A DNA stretch of 9,270 nucleotides from Actinomycetes bacterium (GTDB lineage: Bacteria > Actinomycetota > Actinomycetes > Actinomycetales > Microbacteriaceae). The stretch spans positions 1-9,270 of the forward strand of contig JAEYVF010000190.1 in assembly GCA_023432005.1 (NCBI GenBank), read 5' to 3'. Both the position numbers and the translations under genes were made by a program. The notes under the pieces were generated by a model that had not been told where the DNA came from, ran no database searches, and saw only the letters and a list, made by a program, of their open reading frames with translations. This document shows, piece by piece, positions 5,487 to 9,270 of this stretch. The first letter of the stretch is position 1. Every line of letters begins with the position of its first letter.

Positions 5487-6745
5487 TCGTCGAGCCCCCA
5501 GACCTGGCCGTAGCCGCCCTCGGCCTCCGGTTTCGCCATGAGCTCGAGGAACGGGGTCGCGGGGAAGGCCTCCGGCCCGAGCACCCCGACGCCCGCCCAG
5601 GCGCCCGTCGCGAGCAGCTCGAGCGCGATGACCGGGTTGAGGGCCGTCTGCCAGACGACGCACTGGCTGTCGTACTCGGCCATCGTCCACTCGTTGTCGC
5701 TCACGTGGTACAGGTACACCTCGCGGTGCGACCCGTCGGTGCCCGTGCCGGTGACCCACACGCCCGCGCAGGTCTTGCCCGTCATCCGGGGGCCGATCGT
5801 GGCGGGGTCGGGCAGGGCGGCCGCGACGACGTCGCGCGGGGCGACCTCGACGGGGCCGTTCGCGCTGCGCACGCGGATGGGCGCCGTCTTGTCGAGGCCG
5901 AGCAGGTTGAGCGTCTTGAGCACGCCGATGAACTCGTCGCCGAGGCCGTACTTGAATGTCACGCGCTTGGCGTCGAGCCAGCGCGGCATGAGCAGCACCT
6001 CCTCGTGCTCGACGTTGACGCACTCCACCGGGCCGATGCCCTCGGGGAACTCGAACACCTCGGGCTCGGAGAACGGCGGGGTCGTGTACCAGCCGCGGTC
6101 CTTCTCCCACACGACGGGCGGGTTGAGGCACTCCTCGATCGTCGTCCAGATGCTGAACGACGGCGCGAAGATCTCGTTGCCGGCGTCGTCGCGCACGACG
6201 AGGTTGGCGCCGTCGCGCGTGCCGAGCTCGTCGATCTCGCTGAAGAGCTCGTCGGCGGCGTAGCGCGCGAACACGTCGGAGAGGCCCGGCTCGACGCCCA
6301 TGCCGACGAGCGCGAGGCGACCCGCCCTCTCCCAGTCGGGCGCCTGCGCGAACTGGTCGTCGCCGAGCTTCACGCCCGTCTCGCTGTAGGGGTTCTCGGG
6401 GTGCGGCTCGGAGAGGCTCATGGCCATGTCGAGGTAGTCGGCCCCGGCCGCGAGCGCGCCCGCGAAGATCGTCGGCACGAACTTCGGCTCGACCGCGTTC
6501 ATGACGTGGGTGGCGCCGTGCTCGCGCGCGACCGCGGCGACGGCGTCGGGGTCGGATGCGTCGATCCGAGCCGCGACGAATCGCCCGCCCTGCGGGCCGT
6601 GCTTCGCCTCGATCCACGCGATCGTGCGCTCGGCGCGGCTCACGTCGTAGTCGCTCACGATGATCGTCTCGAAGAAGTCGCGTCGGGCGGCGATCTTGGC
6701 GATGGCGTCGCCGACACCGCCCGCCCCCACCAGCAGGATTCTCAT
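5471..6745 (-). CDS. Saccharopine dehydrogenase family protein
   Basis: A 424-residue NAD(P)-dependent oxidoreductase of the Lys9/carboxynorspermidine dehydrogenase type (COG1748). The N-terminal Rossmann domain begins at residue 1 (MRILLVGAGGVGD, dinucleotide loop GAGGVG 7-12), and the second strand ends in SDYD with Asp32, which often goes with NAD(H) preference. ATHVMNAVEP and ADYLDMAMS follow, typical of the family, then LVGMGVEPGLSDVFARYAAD opens the catalytic C-terminal domain. Enzymes of this group make or split a secondary amine between an amino acid or polyamine and an oxo acid, but the true substrate cannot be told; no lysine-pathway gene lies nearby. ATG 6745 lacks a Shine-Dalgarno and has TAGCCT six bases upstream. 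It is the first gene of a two-gene unit with the GNAT gene. Confidence 0.93.
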   Translation of the reverse strand: MRILLVGAGGVGDAIAKIAARRDFFETIIVSDYDVSRAERTIAWIEAKHGPQGGRFVAARIDASDPDAVAAVAREHGATHVMNAVEPKFVPTIFAGALAAGADYLDMAMSLSEPHPENPYSETGVKLGDDQFAQAPDWERAGRLALVGMGVEPGLSDVFARYAADELFSEIDELGTRDGANLVVRDDAGNEIFAPSFSIWTTIEECLNPPVVWEKDRGWYTTPPFSEPEVFEFPEGIGPVECVNVEHEEVLLMPRWLDAKRVTFKYGLGDEFIGVLKTLNLLGLDKTAPIRVRSANGPVEVAPRDVVAAALPDPATIGPRMTGKTCAGVWVTGTGTDGSHREVYLYHVSDNEWTMAEYDSQCVVWQTALNPVIALELLATGAWAGVGVLGPEAFPATPFLELMAKPEAEGGYGQVWGLDDRTGR

Positions 6746-6757
6746 GACCCGAGGCTA
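6746..6757 (-). promoter_or_regulatory. Leaderless -10 element of the dehydrogenase gene
   Basis: TAGCCT (6757-6752, minus strand) is exactly six bases before ATG 6745, as for the 4208 gene. The expected -35 position reads ATGCAG, a poor match. Confidence 0.45.
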
Positions 6758-6789
6758 CTGGCCGCGGCACGGGCCTGCATCCAGGGCGA

Positions 6790-6818
6790 GGGCTAGCACG
6801 GCGTCCGACGAGGGTCAA
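6790..6818 (-). promoter_or_regulatory. Second, distal promoter candidate of the dehydrogenase gene
   Basis: On the minus strand TTGACC (6818-6813) and TAGCCC (6795-6790) are separated by exactly 17 bases, the best sigma-70-type match in this 113-base divergent gap. It would give a leader of roughly 40 bases that lacks a Shine-Dalgarno. Confidence 0.4.
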
Positions 6819-6846
6819 CCGGCTCGGGTGATCCGGCGGCGGGCGA

Positions 6847-6858
6847 CATCCTGAGACG
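6847..6858 (+). promoter_or_regulatory. Possible leaderless -10 element of the diiron oxidase gene
   Basis: CATCCT (6847-6852) lies exactly six bases before GTG 6859, the same spacing as three other genes here, though the hexamer is a weaker match. No -35 box or Shine-Dalgarno is evident. Confidence 0.3.
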
Positions 6859-7914
6859 GTGACCCTCCAGACCCTCCACGCGTCCCGCACGCGCATCCCC
6901 GTCGAGGCCCGCGGGCCCCTCAGCGAGAACCTCATCGCCCTCCTCGAGGGCGATCCGCACGCGCGCCCTGACAGCCTCCCGGCGCTCGCCCGGGACGCAG
7001 CCGGCGCATCCGACCCCATCCGCGACGACGAGGTGCAGCTCTCGCTCTTCCTGCTCTACGCGATCGCCTACGGCTCGCTCGATCAGGCGGGCGCCGAATG
7101 GGAGTGGCATGTCGACCTCATCGCCGCGCGCACCGAGCTCGAGCGCGCCTTCGAGGCCGAGGTACGCGCGCGCACGGTGGTTCCGGATGCCCCGCTCCCC
7201 CGCCGCGAGGACGTCGCCGAGACGCTCTTCGCGCTCACGGCCCCGACGCCCGGGCCGAGCCTCTCGCGCTTCGTCGCGCGCAAGGCCGATCGCGCGCAGG
7301 TGGTCGAGCTCCTCATCCAGCGCAGCATCTACACGCTGCGCGAGGCGGACGCCCACTCGTGGGCCATCCCCCGGCTGACGGGACGCGCGAAGGCCGCCCT
7401 CATGGAGATCCAGGCCGACGAATACGGCGGCGGTGACGTCGACCGCATGCACCAGGAGCTCTACGCGCGCGCAATGCGCCACGCGGGCCTCGACGCGAGC
7501 TACGGCACCTACGTCGATCGCGTGCCCGCGATCACGCTCGCGTCGTTCAACCTCATGACGATGTTCGGGATGAACCGGCGCCTCCGCGGAGCGGCGGTCG
7601 GGCACCTCGCGGCGTTCGAGATGACCTCGTCGATCCCGTGCCGGTTCATCGCCGAGGGGCTGCGCCGCGTCGGCTTCGACGAGGTCGTCGCGGACTACTA
7701 CGACGAGCACGTGGAGGCGGATGCCGTGCACGAGCAGATCGCCGGTCGCGACCTCGCGGGCTCGCTCGCGGAGGACGAGCCTGAGCTGCTGGGCGACATC
7801 CTCTTCGGCGCGGCGGCCTGCCTCACGATCGACGGCTGGGCGGGCGACCACATCCTCGACGCGTGGGAGGCGGGCCGCTCGTCGCTGCGGGATCCCCGAA
7901 AGGCGGGGGCATGA
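6859..7914 (+). CDS. Heme-oxygenase-like diiron oxidase (iron-containing redox enzyme family)
   Basis: A 351-residue, mainly helical protein of the heme-oxygenase-like diiron oxidase (HDO) superfamily. The ligands can be read: E162 (TLREADAH), E188 and H198 (MEIQADEYGGG followed by DRMHQELY), E254 (GHLAAFEMTSS), then H284, D288 and H291 (YYDEHVEADAVHEQ). The spacing E-x25-E-x9-H-x55-E-x29-H-x3-D-x2-H equals what I recall for the HDO domain of SznF, so a complete two-iron site is expected. Known members use O2 for N-oxygenation, oxidative decarboxylation or C-C cleavage; the substrate here is unknown. The N-terminal 130 residues are less typical and may form a separate helical part. The stop overlaps the start of the CDGSH gene (ATGA), so the two are co-translated and the CDGSH protein may supply electrons. 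The gene is divergent from the dehydrogenase operon. Confidence 0.88.
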   Translation: MTLQTLHASRTRIPVEARGPLSENLIALLEGDPHARPDSLPALARDAAGASDPIRDDEVQLSLFLLYAIAYGSLDQAGAEWEWHVDLIAARTELERAFEAEVRARTVVPDAPLPRREDVAETLFALTAPTPGPSLSRFVARKADRAQVVELLIQRSIYTLREADAHSWAIPRLTGRAKAALMEIQADEYGGGDVDRMHQELYARAMRHAGLDASYGTYVDRVPAITLASFNLMTMFGMNRRLRGAAVGHLAAFEMTSSIPCRFIAEGLRRVGFDEVVADYYDEHVEADAVHEQIAGRDLAGSLAEDEPELLGDILFGAAACLTIDGWAGDHILDAWEAGRSSLRDPRKAGA

Positions 7915-8132
7915 GCGGCGAGCGCGCGGCGCGCATCACGGCCTGTCCCGACGGCCCGCTCCTCGTGCGCGGCGACGTCGAGATCCTCGACGGCGACGGC
8001 GACCCCGTGCCGCGCACGCGCGCGACGGTCGCGCTCTGCCGCTGCGGGGTGTCGACCATCAAGCCCTACTGCGACGGCACGCACAAGGTCGTCGGCTTCC
8101 GCACGACCGAGCCCGAGGGGACGGCGGGATAG
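7911..8132 (+). CDS. CDGSH iron-sulfur domain protein
   Basis: A 73-residue protein made of a single CDGSH-type [2Fe-2S] domain. The cluster motif is CRCGVSTIKPYCDGTH (43-58), with ligands C43, C45, C54 and H58; the three-Cys/one-His set is intact, with Thr in place of Ser in the name-giving motif. CDGSH proteins carry a redox-active, pH-sensitive cluster and act in electron or cluster transfer. The start is ATG 7911, overlapping the TGA of the diiron oxidase gene, with AAAGG about seven bases upstream. The frame is open further upstream to an ATG at 7863, but that extension is Gly-rich and overlaps the preceding gene, so it was not used. No membrane segment or signal peptide is present, so a cytosolic electron carrier for its partner is the simplest inference. 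Confidence 0.93.
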   Translation: MSGERAARITACPDGPLLVRGDVEILDGDGDPVPRTRATVALCRCGVSTIKPYCDGTHKVVGFRTTEPEGTAG

Positions 8133-8135
8133 GCT
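8130..8135 (+). promoter_or_regulatory. Possible -10 element of the deacetylase gene
   Basis: TAGGCT overlaps the TAG stop of the CDGSH gene. Transcription from about 8142 would give a leader of roughly 68 bases containing the compound hairpin at 8150-8187 and a Shine-Dalgarno. No clear -35 box. Confidence 0.3.
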
Positions 8136-8149
8136 CGGCGCAACCCGTC

Positions 8150-8187
8150 GGCGTCGACGGCGCCCGGCACCGGGAGCGCCCGACGCC
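8150..8187 (+). terminator. Compound GC hairpin between the CDGSH and deacetylase genes
   Basis: Three stacked helices can be drawn. GGCGTCG (8150-8156) pairs with CGACGCC (8181-8187), GGCG (8159-8162) with CGCC (8177-8180), and CCCG (8163-8166) with CGGG (8171-8174), closing a 4-base loop with AC and AG bulges. No T tract follows. It may end the diiron oxidase/CDGSH transcript or act as a structured leader of the deacetylase gene, whose Shine-Dalgarno is 13 bases downstream. Confidence 0.45.
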
Positions 8188-8199
8188 CCCGCAGTGATC

Positions 8200-8203
8200 G
8201 GAG
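8200..8203 (+). promoter_or_regulatory. Ribosome binding site of the deacetylase gene
   Basis: GGAG lies six bases before ATG 8210 and fixes this start. It is one of the few genes here with a normal Shine-Dalgarno. Confidence 0.6.
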
Positions 8204-8209
8204 CACCCC

Positions 8210-9061
8210 ATGCGCGCGAAGCGTGCCTTCATCACGACCGGCGTCATCGTCGGCGTGCTCGCCCTCCTCGTCGGCGGCCTCTACTGGGCCGGCCGCTCGC
8301 TCTTCTACGAGCCCACCGCGCGGGGCGTCGACTCGGTCGTCGGCGAGCTCGGCGGCACGCGCGTGCTCGGCGTCTTCGCGCATCCCGACGACGAGCAGAC
8401 CGTCAACGGCCTCTTCTGGCGTGCGAAGCACCGCGACGGCGCCTACACCGCGATGATCACGGCGACCCGTGGTGAGAAGGGCCACCAGTCGCCGACCGTG
8501 GGCCGCCAGGAGGACCTCGGCGACATCCGGAAGGCAGAGGCGCTCAAGAACAGCTTCAACCTCGGCGTCGACCGCCACGTCGTGTGGGACTACCCCGACG
8601 GCGGCGTGCCCGAGTCGGATGCCGACGAGATCGTCGAGCGCATCGTCGAGGAGCTGCGGCTCGTGAAGCCGGATGTCGTCGTGGCCTTCTGGCCCGAGTC
8701 GGGGGCCACCGGCCACGCCGACCACATGGAGATGGGCGAGCTCACCGAGCGCGCCATCGCGGAGCTCGCGGAGGCCGGCGGCTCGTATCGCGGCCCCGAG
8801 CACATCGTCTACACGATCAGCCCCTCGAAGGCGCTCGAGACGTTCGGCGGCGAGGTCGGCGCGCGCGTCGTCGCGAACCAGCCGAGGCCCGAGTACGCGA
8901 TGGCGGCCGAGGTCGGCAAGAAGCACGAGGGCTGGACGATCCACGCCTCGCAGTCGAACTTCATGCAGGAGTCGTACATCCTGCCGACGTGGCTCATCTA
9001 CCTGCTGTGGGACGAGGAGTTCTACCACGTGCGCGACCTGCGCGCGGAGCCGCTGCCCTAG
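8210..9061 (+). CDS. Membrane-anchored PIG-L/LmbE family deacetylase
   Basis: A 283-residue zinc-dependent de-N-acetylase-like protein. An N-terminal membrane segment (about 7-28, after MRAKR) probably anchors it with the catalytic part outside; no lipobox or signal cleavage site is obvious. The domain starts RVLGVFAHPDDEQTVNG, with AHPDDE at 57-62, and has the second metal motif GHADH at 168-172; H58, D61 and H172 are the expected zinc ligands and D60 the likely base. The family removes acetyl groups from N-acetylglucosamine-type substrates (MshB, Mca, PIG-L, LmbE). The membrane anchor argues against cytosolic mycothiol synthesis and for a cell-envelope or exported glycoside. It follows the CDGSH gene in the same direction after 77 bases holding a strong hairpin, so it may be a separate unit. 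Confidence 0.93.
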   Translation: MRAKRAFITTGVIVGVLALLVGGLYWAGRSLFYEPTARGVDSVVGELGGTRVLGVFAHPDDEQTVNGLFWRAKHRDGAYTAMITATRGEKGHQSPTVGRQEDLGDIRKAEALKNSFNLGVDRHVVWDYPDGGVPESDADEIVERIVEELRLVKPDVVVAFWPESGATGHADHMEMGELTERAIAELAEAGGSYRGPEHIVYTISPSKALETFGGEVGARVVANQPRPEYAMAAEVGKKHEGWTIHASQSNFMQESYILPTWLIYLLWDEEFYHVRDLRAEPLP

Positions 9062-9067
9062 CGGCGG

Positions 9068-9105
9068 CGCTCAGCGGAGCGACCTGGCGCCGGACTCAGC
9101 GCCGG
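9068..9105 (+). terminator. Small hairpins at the deacetylase 3' end
   Basis: CGCTC-AGCG-GAGCG (9068-9081) is a perfect 5-bp hairpin. CTGGCGC (9084-9090) pairs with GCGCCGG (9099-9105), with one G-T wobble and an 8-base loop that includes the stop codon of the convergent PAP2 gene. No T tract is seen, so the evidence is weak. Confidence 0.3.
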
Positions 9106-9270
9106 CGGGTCTCGACGGCATCCGGGAACCGCTCGCGGTGCACGCGCGGAAGCAGCAGGCACCACACGTGGAACGCGACGCCCGCGCCGAGCAGCGCGCC
9201 GCCGACCGTGTCGGTGATCCAGTGCGCGCCGAGGTAGGTGCGCGTGAACGACATCGCGACGAGGTAGAGC
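9096..9270 (-). CDS. PAP2 superfamily phosphatase, C-terminal part
   Basis: Partial gene running off the right edge; the last 57 residues and the TGA stop (9098-9096) are visible. The stretch SFTRTYLGAHWITDTVGG matches motif 3 of the type 2 phosphatidic acid phosphatase family (SR-x5-H-x3-D form), with the catalytic His in GAHW and Asp in TDTVGG. The Ser-Arg pair reads S-F-T-R, so the Arg is kept with a shifted Ser. A hydrophobic segment follows (ALLGAGVAFHVWCLLL) and then a basic tail ending ETRRR. Such proteins dephosphorylate lipid phosphates or undecaprenyl pyrophosphate in the membrane. The rest lies outside the window. It is convergent with the deacetylase gene, the stops 35 bases apart. 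Confidence 0.85.
   Translation of the reverse strand, partial: LYLVAMSFTRTYLGAHWITDTVGGALLGAGVAFHVWCLLLPRVHRERFPDAVETRRR

Noticed and set aside
3397..5541. Long plus-strand open frame crossing the ATPase, membrane protein and acetyltransferase genes
   Set aside because: Composition of a shadow frame; it conflicts with three well-supported genes.
6793..7851. Minus-strand open frame of 352 codons opposite the diiron oxidase gene
   Set aside because: It has the low-complexity Arg/Glu/Val/His pattern of antisense frames, while the plus strand keeps a full set of metal ligands.
8066..9028. Minus-strand open frame opposite the deacetylase gene
   Set aside because: No motif, and the plus strand has AHPDDE and HADH zinc motifs and a Shine-Dalgarno.
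1..9270. CRISPR array, riboswitch, insertion sequence or rRNA
   Set aside because: No regularly spaced repeats, no transposase frame or IS ends, no conserved riboswitch core and no rRNA sequence could be recognised.

Overview
The window looks like chromosomal DNA from a high-GC actinobacterium, most probably Microbacteriaceae. The reasons are the very high G+C, strong use of G/C at codon third positions, frequent GTG starts, many starts that fit leaderless transcription (a TAG(C/G)(C/G)T-like -10 element exactly six bases before ATG/GTG), an F420-type PPOX protein, and an excess of the word GGATGC/GCATCC. The taxonomy is inferred from style; no marker gene is present.

Layout. 42-126: tRNA-Ser(GGA), followed by a strong hairpin that can terminate transcription from both sides. 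206-1114 (-): orphan AbiEi-like/DUF559 nuclease-fold protein, flanked by copies of a 12-13 base repeat. 1223-1576 (-): PPOX-class, probably F420-dependent, oxidoreductase whose real N terminus seems to lie upstream of its first ATG. 1688-4026 (-): two-gene ABC-2 type exporter, ATPase then a 527-residue permease, overlapping by 19 bases. 4027-4207: divergent promoter region with a possible small ORF. 4208-4852 (+): membrane protein with a possible PH-like domain. 4849-6745 (-): saccharopine dehydrogenase-family protein followed by a GNAT acetyltransferase, with a perfect 10-bp hairpin over the junction. 6859-8132 (+): heme-oxygenase-like diiron oxidase (HDO) overlapping by ATGA with a CDGSH [2Fe-2S] protein. 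8210-9061 (+): membrane-anchored PIG-L/LmbE deacetylase. 9096-9270 (-): C-terminal end of a PAP2-family phosphatase, cut by the window edge.

How the genes work together. Three pairs look translationally coupled: ATPase/permease, dehydrogenase/acetyltransferase and HDO/CDGSH. The HDO/CDGSH pair is the best candidate for an undescribed system. The HDO protein keeps a full seven-residue diiron ligand set with the spacing I recall for SznF, and the small CDGSH protein is a plausible electron donor. The substrate cannot be read from the sequence. The rest is ordinary core or accessory chromosome with no sign of phage, IS element, CRISPR or plasmid genes.
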